DNA from: CADCTM01 sp049671305
GTDB lineage: Bacteria > Cyanobacteriota > Cyanobacteriia > Cyanobacteriales > Coleofasciculaceae
Direction of reading: 5' to 3'
Assembly: GCA_049671305.1 (NCBI GenBank)
Contig: JBATUR010000054.1
Coordinates: forward strand, 66,187-130,186
DNA length: 64,000 nucleotides
In this document: piece by piece, positions 42,613-52,334 of the stretch
How the letters are laid out: each line of letters begins with the position of its first letter
How positions within the stretch are numbered: position 1 is the first letter of the stretch
Translations under genes and position numbers: made by a program
Notes under the pieces: generated by a model
What the model was told of the DNA's origin: nothing
Seen by the model: the letters and a program-made list of their open reading frames with translations, nothing else
Databases searched by the model: none

Positions 42613-44763
42613 GTGTTGAAAAATTCAATTTGGATAACTGGCTCAACACGCAGTGGCAAAACAACCCAACTTGTGGCACAGTTTCAGCAATGGATAGCCC
42701 AAGGAGTGGTGCAAGCAATGCCCCGACGCTTTGTGTCGTCTCATCGTCGCAGCCTAATTACACCAGCTATTTTAGTATTTGCCGCCAATGATGACAATCG
42801 TCGGGATTTAGCCCAACAAATTACCACAGCAATTCAAGGACGATATCCTGTAGTTGCCAAAACACCTTTAGGTTTTTTTCAGGATGAAGTTAGGTTATTT
42901 TGGCCCCTTTTAATTAGGCGCTTAAATCTACGGGCACAGTTTCCCTTAAGACTACGCCCAGAAACTGAGCAACAATTAGCAATAGAATTTTGGAGTGCTA
43001 CTTTAGAGCAATGGCAGCATCAACTACCTGGTGCTAATTTGGCAATGAAAGTCCGCACCCTCTTAGATTTATTACAACTAGCTGCTGTTAGTGGTACACC
43101 AAGAGAAGATGTGGTTAGTATTCTCCAACAAGGCATCTCGGAAACAGAAGGCACACCCCAACTTTGGGAAATTGTCGGAAAAATGCTGGAAGATTGGCGA
43201 TGTTGGTGTTTGGAGCGAGGACTACTAACTTATGGCATTATTTGTGAATTATATTGGCGAGAATTGCTGGCAGATGCTACCTACCAAGAACACTTAAAAC
43301 AACGCTATCGTGCTGTATTAGCAGATGATCTTGATGATTATCCGGCTATTGCACGAGACTTATTTGAATATCTTTTAGACCAAGGCGCAGTTGGTGCATT
43401 TAGTTATAATCCTGATGGTCAAGTGCGCTTGGGACTAAATGCTGATCCTAACTATATGTCAGGTTTGGCGGCGCGTTGCCAAATTCAAACCTTGGCGACT
43501 CCACCCGACTCCTTATGTGAGAAATTCGGAGATTTGATTAATGAGTCGCTGATTTTGGATATGCCATCGGCATTAAAATCAATACAAACGACTTCTCGTG
43601 CCGCTTTGTTACGAGAAACCGCTAATGTGATTGTCCTCGCCGTAAAATCAGGAATACCACCAGAAGAAATGGCGATTATTGCGCCTGGTTTAGATGCGAT
43701 CGCACGCTACACTCTAACTGATATCTTCGCAAGTCATGGCATCTCTGTCGAACCGCTTAACGACCAACGCCCCCTAATTAGTTCTCCAATGATTCGTGCC
43801 TTACTAACACTCCTAGCTTTAGTTTATCCAGGCTTAGGGCGCTTAGTAGACCGCGATGCCGTAGCCGAAATGCTGGTGATCCTGAGTCAGAAACAAGACA
43901 CAAAAGGAAACGTACAGGAAAACCAAATTATTGCTCATATTGACCCAGTGAGAGCCGGATTACTTGCAGATTACTGCTATTTGCCCGACACGGAAGAACC
44001 ACGCTTGCTGGCAGTCGAGTCGTTTCCCCGTTGGGATAGGTTAGGGCAGCGGGCGAGTGCGGCTTATTTAGAAATTGTGCAATGGTTAGAACAACAGCGA
44101 TCGCAACAAGCACAAAATTTACTTCCTTCCTCCTGTCTACTCGTCCTCAATAGTGCTATTGGGGAATTTTTGTGGAATGGCAGCAACTTACCCTACGACC
44201 AATTATCGGCTTTACGAGAACTGATGGAAACCGCCCAACATTATTGGGAAGTTGAGGGGCGACTGCGGCAAACTGTGTTACAATCTGATATTGGTCGGCA
44301 ACAGGGCGGTGCAAATAACACCACAATTGGGCAGTTTATTCAACTGCTGCGTCGTGGTACAGTTACCGCAAATCCTTATCCTGTGAGACGCCTTGCCCCC
44401 GGTAGTAGTGGGGCGATCACTTTAGCAACTATCTTTCAATATCGCGCTAGTCGCCGCTCTCACCGTTGGCAATTTTGGCTAGATGCGGGTTCGCCGTTGT
44501 GGAATAAAGGCGGTGCTGCTAGCTTGTTTGGGGCGAATTTATTTCTTTGGGGATGGTCAGGACGCCCACTCACAGAAGACGATAAGCAAGAGGCTGATCA
44601 AGAGCGTCTACAAAGAATTTGGCGTGATTTATTGGGGCGTGCAGACGAGCGAGTTTATTTGTGTCATAGTGAGCTTGCTGTTAATGGTATTGAGCAAGAT
44701 GGACCGCTTTTAACTTTAGTTCATGGGGCAGTTGAGATAGATAAAAAAGCGCTGAAACTTTAA
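42613..44763 (+). CDS. UvrD/AddB-like superfamily I helicase-related protein
   Basis: GTG 42613 starts a 716-residue protein. Walker A is WITGSTRSGKTTQL near residue 8; motif Ia is FAANDDNRRDLAQQI; the Walker B position reads AVLADDLDDYPAIARDL, with ADDLDD in place of the usual DExQ; motif IV-like EEMAIIAPGLDAIARY and LLTLLALVYP follow. The pattern resembles AddB or other RecB-like helicase halves and it is often listed in cyanobacteria as a recombinase family protein. I see no C-terminal Fe-S nuclease, and the altered Walker B makes helicase activity doubtful. A structural or regulatory role in recombination is possible. Confidence 0.6.
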   Translation: MLKNSIWITGSTRSGKTTQLVAQFQQWIAQGVVQAMPRRFVSSHRRSLITPAILVFAANDDNRRDLAQQITTAIQGRYPVVAKTPLGFFQDEVRLFWPLLIRRLNLRAQFPLRLRPETEQQLAIEFWSATLEQWQHQLPGANLAMKVRTLLDLLQLAAVSGTPREDVVSILQQGISETEGTPQLWEIVGKMLEDWRCWCLERGLLTYGIICELYWRELLADATYQEHLKQRYRAVLADDLDDYPAIARDLFEYLLDQGAVGAFSYNPDGQVRLGLNADPNYMSGLAARCQIQTLATPPDSLCEKFGDLINESLILDMPSALKSIQTTSRAALLRETANVIVLAVKSGIPPEEMAIIAPGLDAIARYTLTDIFASHGISVEPLNDQRPLISSPMIRALLTLLALVYPGLGRLVDRDAVAEMLVILSQKQDTKGNVQENQIIAHIDPVRAGLLADYCYLPDTEEPRLLAVESFPRWDRLGQRASAAYLEIVQWLEQQRSQQAQNLLPSSCLLVLNSAIGEFLWNGSNLPYDQLSALRELMETAQHYWEVEGRLRQTVLQSDIGRQQGGANNTTIGQFIQLLRRGTVTANPYPVRRLAPGSSGAITLATIFQYRASRRSHRWQFWLDAGSPLWNKGGAASLFGANLFLWGWSGRPLTEDDKQEADQERLQRIWRDLLGRADERVYLCHSELAVNGIEQDGPLLTLVHGAVEIDKKALKL

Positions 44764-44992
44764 ATTTTGACGATACTCACTCTTTAGATAGACGTTAATT
44801 GTCAAGACAGTATCTATTGTTCTGATGTGGTGCTGTGATTTTTTTAGGTAAATAATTAATCCCAATTCTTGGCTCTGCAATTTGTTTCTATTTTGTCAAT
44901 TTTTACGTTTGATATTTAAGAAAAGCACACCTAAGAAATTGGAGCAGTACCACAATTTATACGCCGATACATACCAAGGTTCGACGATTTTT

Positions 44993-45937
44993 ATGAAGAC
45001 TATTGGTTTTAAAAAACTGTCTTTGTTGTTGGGTGCAGCTACTTTAATGCTTGGTTTTAATGAGCCGAAAGTCCAAGCTCAAACGGTAGCTAATACAAAT
45101 GAGCCAGCTACAACGCCAAGTTTATTAGATAATAAGACGCTCAATACCCCGACAAATGAGGCTCAGGTTTCCTTGTCTGAAGCTAATGCAGCTACTATTC
45201 CTGCCTTAGTGCAGTCTCAACCGCTTCCTGGCACAACTGCCACTCCGTCGGCTGTATTTAGGACTCAACCTGCCAACACTGTAGCGCCGTTGGCTCAAGC
45301 CCAAGAAACGTCGCCTGGTAATTCCAGACCTGATGTTATTGTCCCCTCAACGCCGACACCAACTACTCCTGGGACGTTTACCCCAAGTACCCCGACTCCT
45401 ATGGAAGAAACACCGGCACCCGGTACGTTTACACCAAGTACCCCAACTCCGACTGCCCCATTTGATACGACGCCGGCACAAACTCCCGGCACGAGGGTTA
45501 TTACCCCTGGTAGGGCAACAAGTTCTGGTTCTAGCTATGTTGGTGTGGGCGGTAACATTGGTTTGGGTGATGGCGATACAGCTATTGGTGAAGGTAGTTT
45601 TGCTATTCTGAGTAAAATTGGCTTAACTAGGAATTTTTCTGTCCGTCCGGCGGCTTTGTTTGGTGATAATGTCACGATCATGTTGCCTGTAACTTATGAT
45701 TTTAGGTTTGGTGAAGGACCAACAGAAGAACTTGGCTTTACGGCGGCACCATTTGTCGGCGCTGGTGCGGCTATTTCTACAGGCGATGATAGTTCGGTTG
45801 ATTTGTTATTAACTGGCGGTATTGATGTACCTTTGGGTTCGCAATTTACGGCTACGGCTTCGGTGAATGCTTCGGTGACGGGTAATGTTGCTGTTGGGCT
45901 TTTGCTGGGTGTTGGTTATAATTTCAATGGTTTCTAA
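44993..45937 (+). CDS. Exported protein with Pro/Thr linker and beta-barrel-like C-terminus
   Basis: ATG 44993 gives a signal peptide (FKKLSLLLGAATLMLGFNEPKVQA). A Pro/Thr-rich region with imperfect repeats of TPGTFTPSTPTP follows, then a C-terminal part of about 140 residues with alternating hydrophobic strands (SSYVGVGGNIGLG, FSVRPAALFG, VTIMLPVTYDFRFG, VGLLLGVGYNF) ending in an aromatic residue, as expected for a small outer-membrane beta-barrel. No family is recognised. A GTAGAGAC hairpin lies downstream. Confidence 0.6.
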   Translation: MKTIGFKKLSLLLGAATLMLGFNEPKVQAQTVANTNEPATTPSLLDNKTLNTPTNEAQVSLSEANAATIPALVQSQPLPGTTATPSAVFRTQPANTVAPLAQAQETSPGNSRPDVIVPSTPTPTTPGTFTPSTPTPMEETPAPGTFTPSTPTPTAPFDTTPAQTPGTRVITPGRATSSGSSYVGVGGNIGLGDGDTAIGEGSFAILSKIGLTRNFSVRPAALFGDNVTIMLPVTYDFRFGEGPTEELGFTAAPFVGAGAAISTGDDSSVDLLLTGGIDVPLGSQFTATASVNASVTGNVAVGLLLGVGYNFNGF

Positions 45938-46000
45938 TTGAAGCGGTGTTTTTGTTTAGAAATAGCAGATATTTTGCTGTTTTTAAATTCTTAAAATGTA

Positions 46001-46029
46001 GTAGAGACGTTCCTGCAAGACGTCTCTAC
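46001..46029. repeat. GTAGAGACG hairpin repeat, copy 3
   Basis: GTAGAGACG (46001-46009) pairs with CGTCTCTAC (46021-46029) around TTCCTGCAAGA. It is placed between the convergent outer-membrane-like and kinase genes and matches the arms of the elements at 10927 and 33120. Confidence 0.65.
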
Positions 46030-46033
46030 GATC

Positions 46034-47269
46034 TCAACCCCCAACGAAGCCGAGCATCGCTAATGCTATATACCAAACAATTAAAGATGCTGGTATGCCA
46101 AAGAGCAGTCCGGCAATTGCCCAGCCTCGTTGATGGGCTTTAAAATGCTGGACGCTGCGCCATCTGCGGCTTTTCCACGCCCATTCGTTGCCTTTTGAAC
46201 CTAGAGCGATCGCCATTAAGAATCCAACTTGTGGTACAAAGGCGAGTAATCCAATCCAAACATGATTAGAAAAGGGCCAAAAGTAGGGCATCAAAAAGGC
46301 TCCCCAATTCCAACCTTTGATTTCATCTGGTACGGGTATTGTGGTATCAAATAAGTTGCCATGTCCAGAGGTATTGTTAGTACTATCTGAGAGAAAAGCA
46401 TTTAGACTCGGAGGAATTGCTGTTAATTGCTCTGAAGAATTATTAATACCTAAGTCAGCCTTTGATGAGATGCCAGAATCGAGGGCATGGAGTGCTTCTG
46501 TGGCACTTTTAAAGCGGTTTTCTGGCGCCGGTTCGATTAGTTTCTCAATCCAGTTTTCCATTCGGGAACTGAGGCTAACTCGATCGTTATAGCAGATGCG
46601 TAAATGTCGTTGTGGTAAGTCTGCGGGCGAGATGCCGGTGAGTAGGTGAATTAAGGTTGCGCCCAAGGCATAAAGATCGGATGCTGGTACTGCTCTACCG
46701 CCAAATTGCTCCATTGGCGCATAGCCGTAAGTGCCGACAACGGTGAAGGTTGCGCCTTCTTTGGCAGCTCTATCTTGTACTGCACCAAAGTCTACTAGGT
46801 AAATTTGGTCATCGTCACCCCAAATTAAGTTACTGGGTTTGATGTCGCGGTGCAAGACGGTGGGATTGAGTTGATGGAGAAATTCAAGAATTTCTAGTAC
46901 TTCTATGGCTATTTGACGGACTTGTTTGGGGGTAAAGTGTTTGCCGTGGTTGATTTGTGAGCGCAGTGATGAGCCTGGGATATATTCTTGCACTAAGCCA
47001 AACCAAAGCGATCGCTCATCGATGTGAAAGTAGTCGTAATATTTAGGAATACGTGGATGATTGAGCTGTTTGAGGATCTGTGCTTCTCGTTCAAATAACT
47101 TTAAATCATCCCACTGCACTTCGCCGCCAAATGCCAGTAACTTAACAACCACTGGCTTAAAGGGCAATATTCCCATATCTTCGGCTAGCCAGGTTTGACG
47201 CCCCGCATTGTGCCCTAGTTTTTGTTTGAGCTGGTAACGCTCATGTAATACTTGTTCCGCTTCCAGCAT
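46034..47269 (-). CDS. Membrane-anchored Ser/Thr protein kinase
   Basis: The kinase domain has VVKLL (VAVK-like Lys), the catalytic loop LHRDIKPSNLIWG, DFG in YLVDFGAVQD and a GTYGYAPMEQ activation-segment end, as in bacterial PknB/SpkB-type kinases. The Gly-rich loop is degenerate (GHNAGRQTW). After residue 300 a linker leads to about three membrane segments (WGAFLMPYFWPF, WIGLLAFVPQVGFLMAIALG, GWAIAGLLFGIPASLIVWYIALAML). There is no extracellular PASTA domain. The substrate is unknown. Confidence 0.88.
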   Translation of the reverse strand: MLEAEQVLHERYQLKQKLGHNAGRQTWLAEDMGILPFKPVVVKLLAFGGEVQWDDLKLFEREAQILKQLNHPRIPKYYDYFHIDERSLWFGLVQEYIPGSSLRSQINHGKHFTPKQVRQIAIEVLEILEFLHQLNPTVLHRDIKPSNLIWGDDDQIYLVDFGAVQDRAAKEGATFTVVGTYGYAPMEQFGGRAVPASDLYALGATLIHLLTGISPADLPQRHLRICYNDRVSLSSRMENWIEKLIEPAPENRFKSATEALHALDSGISSKADLGINNSSEQLTAIPPSLNAFLSDSTNNTSGHGNLFDTTIPVPDEIKGWNWGAFLMPYFWPFSNHVWIGLLAFVPQVGFLMAIALGSKGNEWAWKSRRWRSVQHFKAHQRGWAIAGLLFGIPASLIVWYIALAMLGFVGG

Positions 47270-47565
47270 CTACCTTTAATTCCTTAAAGTCTCATTTCTC
47301 TAATGTAGCGACAAGTCTTTTTTTTTCAGGGAATTTTGAAGAATTTATTCTGACATTTTGTACCTGCTGGTTGGCAAATTGGCATTTGTGGCTATACAAA
47401 ACAATTCAATCCTGGTTCAGAATTTTGGCAGTCTATGCTTGCTATTCTCTCCCTAGGCAGATGTGAAGCCAGTGGGTTTGCTAATTTTATCTCGGCAATT
47501 GTTACAATCGTGTCTTATTTCTGGTTTGAAAAATTATATTTACTCTTCTAGTCTGCCATTTTAAC
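47270..47565. other. Gap between kinase and creatininase genes
   Basis: About 300 bases hold the upstream region of the kinase gene and the downstream end of the minus-strand nitrogen cluster. I see no gene and no clear terminator. Confidence 0.5.
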
Positions 47566-48375
47566 TCAATTCTGCCAAACTTGCGGCTGACGAAATTTGT
47601 AGACATCTTCGATAACTTTTACCCAACCATTGGAGACTGATTCTAAAAGTTGATCGCCTTTTTCTTTGGTAGCGACTGTGGCATCTCCTAAGACGCCACT
47701 TTTGCTGATATCTCGCGTCACCCAAGCAAAGGGTAGCTTGCCTTCCATGCTTAATAAACTAGCTTCGGGTAAGCCGTGGGGATACTCACAAACGGCTCGT
47801 TCCATTTTGACTTGTTCGGGTAATATTGATAGTAATAAGCTGGTTTCAGCGTCTCCTGCATGAATGCCAAGTTCTAGTTCTTTTGGTGATAGTAATTTTT
47901 TGGCAATATGGGGAACTGCCCAGGTAAATAAGGGGAAAACTAAGAAGTCTTCATACTTTTGATGAATGTCTCTGGCGGCAATTTCCATTACCTGTGGTTG
48001 TCCACCGTGGGCATTCATGAAGACTAATTTTCTAAACCCTGAACGGTAGATACTATCTGCCATTTCTGTTAGTATGGCAAGCATAGTTTGGGCGCTAATG
48101 GTAATCGTACCGGGGAAGTGCCAATGTTCGTTAGATTTGCCGTAGTACAAGGGTGGTAAGGCGTAGGCAGGAACGTTTGTATCGAGTTTGCTTAAGGCTT
48201 TACCGAGGACAGAAACAGCGATCGCACTATCAACAATAACTGGTAAATGTGGTCCATGTTGTTCAATTGCTCCAACGGGTTGAATGATTACCACATTTTC
48301 CTTATCTGGCATTGCTTGAATATCTGTCCAGGTAAGGTAGGGGAAAAAGCGATCGGGTGGAATAAAACTGTGCAT
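47566..48375 (-). CDS. Creatininase family amidohydrolase
   Basis: The 269-residue protein carries the metal-binding creatininase motifs: IIQPVGAIEQHGPHLPVIVD with the Glu-x-His pair, NEHWHFPGTI, FMNAHGGQ and HAGDAETS. The family includes creatinine amidohydrolase, the cyclic amide hydrolase that opens creatinine, and also FAPy and mycofactocin-related members. It is the last gene of a minus-strand series that begins with an ABC importer at 56660, so it may open a cyclic amide in that pathway. The substrate is inferred only by context. Confidence 0.82.
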   Translation of the reverse strand: MHSFIPPDRFFPYLTWTDIQAMPDKENVVIIQPVGAIEQHGPHLPVIVDSAIAVSVLGKALSKLDTNVPAYALPPLYYGKSNEHWHFPGTITISAQTMLAILTEMADSIYRSGFRKLVFMNAHGGQPQVMEIAARDIHQKYEDFLVFPLFTWAVPHIAKKLLSPKELELGIHAGDAETSLLLSILPEQVKMERAVCEYPHGLPEASLLSMEGKLPFAWVTRDISKSGVLGDATVATKEKGDQLLESVSNGWVKVIEDVYKFRQPQVWQN

Positions 48376-48414
48376 ATTAATGATTTTATCGTAATTTTTT
48401 AGAGATAATGTTAT

Positions 48415-49386
48415 TTAGATTTTAGGCATATTTTCTAAATAAGGTTCCAGTAGTTTGATAATTTGTTGGGTTCTCTGTTTAACACCTTGAGCATTAAGAT
48501 GATAACTTGTGTCATAAAACAGAGAGTTTTCATACATAAAATCTTCTGGTTTACCAAGCAAAGGAATCTCAAGCTTTTTATAAAACTGCTTTATGCTTTG
48601 AAAAAAGGCTTGTTGACTTTGACCACGATAAGCATCAAACCAGATTGTATTAGGCCATGTTGCCAGAACTGTAATATTATTTTCTTGACACCAATGAATA
48701 AAGTCACGGATTATATTCATACCATAGTTGGGCTGGATAGTTCCATTAATAATTTCCGTTGGTTTTGCTGTTGAAACTCCAGTTAATTGCTCTTTAAGAT
48801 TACTAGTTTCATCCCCATACTGATTAATATTTTTGGATTGATAGTTGCTATCTACTATAAACTCAGGAGCTTTTATTTTAGCAAGAATACCCTGTCTGAC
48901 TCGATCAAAAGATACTCCAGTTATGAAGCGAAACTGAGTCAATAAATCAACTGTGCGGAAGTATTGTGGATCGCGGGCAAGCACATAGCTAATATAGGCA
49001 TCATTTGGGGTGTTTTGATAGGCGTAAAAATTATATTCTAGGGGCAGAAGTACAATATCTCCAGGCTTTAACCAAGGGCGGGCAAGTTTCAATAAGTAAT
49101 CTATACCAAGAGCAGCGTTAGTTCCTCCATTTAAACATGGCACTTTGCTTTGTTGTTGTATTGTTTTGCAACTGATACCAAACAATGCATTTGAGCCAGA
49201 AACTATTGCTAGTTTTGGCACTTTTATTGATTGGGCAATTCGGTTTTTGATGTTGTATGTTTCATAAAGCCAACGGGTGCTTTCTACGGGAGCCCCAAGT
49301 TGCAAAAAGACGGCGGCAACGAAAATAATACTAGCAAGCAGAAATCCTAATAATAATGAGCGTAAATAGTTTGAATAAATCATCAT
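48415..49386 (-). CDS. SGNH/GDSL-like exported protein, partner of MBOAT
   Basis: The N-terminus has one membrane segment (SLLLGFLLASIIFVAAVFLQL) and the rest is extracytoplasmic. It contains VSGSNALFG near residue 64, with a possible catalytic Ser, and YDTSYHLNAQG near the C-terminus, with the Asp and His of an SGNH hydrolase. Such proteins partner MBOAT acyltransferases in exopolysaccharide acetylation, as AlgJ/AlgX do. Its ATG is directly next to the MBOAT stop. The family is divergent and I name it by pattern. Confidence 0.6.
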   Translation of the reverse strand: MMIYSNYLRSLLLGFLLASIIFVAAVFLQLGAPVESTRWLYETYNIKNRIAQSIKVPKLAIVSGSNALFGISCKTIQQQSKVPCLNGGTNAALGIDYLLKLARPWLKPGDIVLLPLEYNFYAYQNTPNDAYISYVLARDPQYFRTVDLLTQFRFITGVSFDRVRQGILAKIKAPEFIVDSNYQSKNINQYGDETSNLKEQLTGVSTAKPTEIINGTIQPNYGMNIIRDFIHWCQENNITVLATWPNTIWFDAYRGQSQQAFFQSIKQFYKKLEIPLLGKPEDFMYENSLFYDTSYHLNAQGVKQRTQQIIKLLEPYLENMPKI

Positions 49387-50889
49387 TTAAAAGTTGAAGT
49401 ATAAAAATTTACTGTGAGGAGCAGCTAAGAGAGTTTTTATAGCAGCAAATGCTAGAATTCCTAAAACTATGCCTAAGCTTTTCGTGGGTTGCCATTGTAA
49501 TTTTTGCAATAAACGATTGCCCCATTTTGAAGATGTTGCTATTGGTTCTGTCAAGGCTGGTTGATGCTGCATCAAAAATTGTTGTGTATTTGGAGTAAAC
49601 CAAATTGTGATTAATAAGATTAAAGTTAAGGTTTTTGTGGATGGTATTGTAGGCGATGCTAATGATATACCCTTGCTGCCGCTCATGGTTTCTAGAATTG
49701 CTAAAGCTACATTAATATTTTCTGCTCTGAAGAATACCCAGGCAATTACTACAGCAATAAATGTTAGAAAGCAGCTTAATATTCTCGTCCACCAGTAACT
49801 TTTTTTCAAATCGTGTCCTAATAACTTACGCAAGGAACGCCATTGATGATTTATGATTAGGTAAAGTCCATGTAAGCCACCCCAAATAATAAAAGTCCAA
49901 CCAGCACCGTGCCAAAGTCCACCTAACAGCATGGTAATCAGAAGATTGACATTACGTTTTGCTTTGCCTTGGCGATTTCCTCCTAGGGGAATGTATAGGT
50001 AATCTCGTAAAAAATTGGATAGAGTAATGTGCCATCGACGCCAAAAATCGATGATATTCACCGCTTTGTAAGGAGAGTCAAAATTAAGAGGTATCTTACT
50101 TCCAAATATCCTAGCAATGCCAATTGCCATATCAGAATAACCTGAAAAATCAAAGTAAAGCTGTAAAGAGTAAATTACTGCCCCACTCCAAGCTTCGTAG
50201 AATGTTAAGGGTAATCCTAATGCTGCGGTATCAAATACTAAATCACCGTAGTTGGCAATCTGATCGGCAATGAGAACTTTTTTACCTAATCCGATTAGGA
50301 AAATTGTAATACCTATTGCTAGATTCTCTATGTTAAATTTATAAATTGAGCGATCGGCAAACTGAGGCATGACATCTTGATACCGGATAATTGGTCCTGC
50401 TATCAAGCGCGGAAAAAAGCTGACAAATAAGCTATAAGTTAAAAAGCTATCTGCTTTAGCTTCCCCTTTATAAACATCAACTAAATAGGCAATTTGTTCA
50501 AAGGTAAAGAATGAAATTGCTAGAGGCAAAACCAGTTTATTGAGATAAATATTTGTCCCTAATACTTGGTTGACATTAGAAGCAAAAAAGTTTGCATATT
50601 TGAAATAACCAATCAGAAATAAATTGACTGCTACACCAAAAGTTAGTATTATTTTGGGGGTAATTGAGGGGTGAATTGGCTGGTTTATGGCTTTTCCTAT
50701 CCTATAGTTAAAAATGATGGAAAAGATTAATAATCCTAGATAAGCAGGATTCCACCAACTATAGAAAAATAAAGAAGCAGCAATTAGCCAAGCAATAGCA
50801 ACTTGGTTATTTTTACTGCCTATCTTAAAAAACACAAAGACAGTTATTGGTAGAAAGAGAAAAACAAATTGCCAAGAATTAAATAGCAT
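49387..50889 (-). CDS. MBOAT family O-acyltransferase, AlgI-like
   Basis: The 500-residue protein is a multi-span MBOAT acyltransferase. The catalytic His lies in GLWHGAGWTFIIWGGLHGLYL, and WRRWHITLSNFLRDYLYIPLGG gives the second conserved region. AlgI-like members transfer acetyl groups across the membrane onto exported polysaccharide; the SGNH-like gene directly downstream is the likely periplasmic acceptor transferase. It lies 30 bases behind the FAD oxidoreductase, inside the nitrogen cluster, with no evident functional link. Confidence 0.9.
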   Translation of the reverse strand: MLFNSWQFVFLFLPITVFVFFKIGSKNNQVAIAWLIAASLFFYSWWNPAYLGLLIFSIIFNYRIGKAINQPIHPSITPKIILTFGVAVNLFLIGYFKYANFFASNVNQVLGTNIYLNKLVLPLAISFFTFEQIAYLVDVYKGEAKADSFLTYSLFVSFFPRLIAGPIIRYQDVMPQFADRSIYKFNIENLAIGITIFLIGLGKKVLIADQIANYGDLVFDTAALGLPLTFYEAWSGAVIYSLQLYFDFSGYSDMAIGIARIFGSKIPLNFDSPYKAVNIIDFWRRWHITLSNFLRDYLYIPLGGNRQGKAKRNVNLLITMLLGGLWHGAGWTFIIWGGLHGLYLIINHQWRSLRKLLGHDLKKSYWWTRILSCFLTFIAVVIAWVFFRAENINVALAILETMSGSKGISLASPTIPSTKTLTLILLITIWFTPNTQQFLMQHQPALTEPIATSSKWGNRLLQKLQWQPTKSLGIVLGILAFAAIKTLLAAPHSKFLYFNF

Positions 50890-50919
50890 TGTCGATTTTG
50901 TTTAAGTAAGGTGACAATT

Positions 50920-52260
50920 TTATTTAGCGTTCCAAGCTTTCATTTTACCTGGATTCATCAAACCATAAGGATCAACTTTTTCTTTGAATTGCAATTGATT
51001 GGTATCGATGGTTTTTCTGCCTCCATCTTCTAGGATATATGTATGAGGGTTGGCGATAAATATTCCCTTTTCTTCGTGATAACGAATTATTTCATTTAAT
51101 CTTTTTTCAGTAGTATAACGGACAATTTGTAAGGCAGCAGGGGCAGTTTGTCCACCAGTACGGATAAATTCTAAATGCATAATTACTTCGTCTTGGAAAT
51201 AATCATACATCTCCTCGACCAAAGTCAGGTTATCCGCTGGAAATAAGCTTTGTAAATAAGTGAGATTTGGGTCAATACTACGAGCGTGTAAGGTGGTATG
51301 ATTCCAGGTAAATTCAGCTAAAGCTGTACCTTTACTAGCTTCTTGTGCGGTTTTTTGGTAAGTTATTGTACCTCCATATTCTTTAATTAAATCTTGCAAC
51401 GGTTCCAAACAAGACTCGGCAATCATTAATAAGGCGCAGTGTTTTCCTTGGGGAAGGTAACTTTTTAAGGCAGCAAAGTAAGAAGGGATGGGCCAAGCAT
51501 TGATGCTAATAAGTTTTTTAATTAAACCATCAGCATTGCCAAGAGCTTGACCAAATTTGGCTGCTGTTATAAAATTATTGAAGGTGATAATTAATTCTGC
51601 CCAACCATAAGCTGAACCTAGGGGAATTTCTAACTCGGTAATAATGCCATTTGTACCGTAACCGTGATTAATTTTGTGAACGTCATCACCGCGTAATTCG
51701 ATGACACGAGGCTGATCTTCCATTGTGATAACTCGAACGGCATGAAGATTTCCGCGATCGCGTAATTGTCCATAAGTAATCGAACCAATTCCCCCACTAC
51801 CCCCCGCAATAAAGCCCCCAATTGTTGCGGTACGGTAGGTAGAAGGCACCATGCGTAGTTCCCAACCCGTCTCCCGTGCCTTCTTATCAAATGCCGCTAA
51901 CTTCACTCCAGCTTCCACACAAGCAAGTCCAGGTTTAATCCAGCGAATGGCATTCAGGCGTGTCATATCAAGAATCACGCCGCCATTGAGGGGAATGCAT
52001 TGTCCATAATTTCCTGTACCTGCCCCCCGCACTGTTAGCGGCACTTTATACTTAACACAAATTTCCGCTATTTTTAGAACTTCTGCCTCACTAGTCGGAC
52101 GTACAACTAAATCTCCTCTTTTATCAGCTAATTGTGGTTGAAGTATCGGGCTAAAATGATAGTAATCAAGAGATAATTTGGTGACTTGAACAGGATCAGT
52201 TATCGTCTCAATTGGACTTAATTCAGAGGTAATAGCATCCCAGTTAATTGAAGTAGTCAT
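50920..52260 (-). CDS. FAD-binding oxidoreductase, PCMH/GlcD family
   Basis: The FAD-binding PCMH-type region reads VVRPTSEAEVLKIAEICVKY and VPLTVRGAGTGNYGQCIP, with MVPSTYRTATIGGFIAGGSGGIG around the pyrophosphate. The C-terminus KVDPYGLMNPGKMKAW is the GlcD-type tail. Substrates are 2-hydroxy acids or other electron donors; none is indicated here. The gene lies about 75 bases downstream of the cytosine-deaminase-like gene in the same direction and is probably part of the same pathway. Confidence 0.85.
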   Translation of the reverse strand: MTTSINWDAITSELSPIETITDPVQVTKLSLDYYHFSPILQPQLADKRGDLVVRPTSEAEVLKIAEICVKYKVPLTVRGAGTGNYGQCIPLNGGVILDMTRLNAIRWIKPGLACVEAGVKLAAFDKKARETGWELRMVPSTYRTATIGGFIAGGSGGIGSITYGQLRDRGNLHAVRVITMEDQPRVIELRGDDVHKINHGYGTNGIITELEIPLGSAYGWAELIITFNNFITAAKFGQALGNADGLIKKLISINAWPIPSYFAALKSYLPQGKHCALLMIAESCLEPLQDLIKEYGGTITYQKTAQEASKGTALAEFTWNHTTLHARSIDPNLTYLQSLFPADNLTLVEEMYDYFQDEVIMHLEFIRTGGQTAPAALQIVRYTTEKRLNEIIRYHEEKGIFIANPHTYILEDGGRKTIDTNQLQFKEKVDPYGLMNPGKMKAWNAK

Positions 52261-52334
52261 TTGTTAGTTTATTTTTTAAATCACAGATGTTTATAAAATA
52301 TTGCTGTATATTATACCAATAAATCAATATTCAT

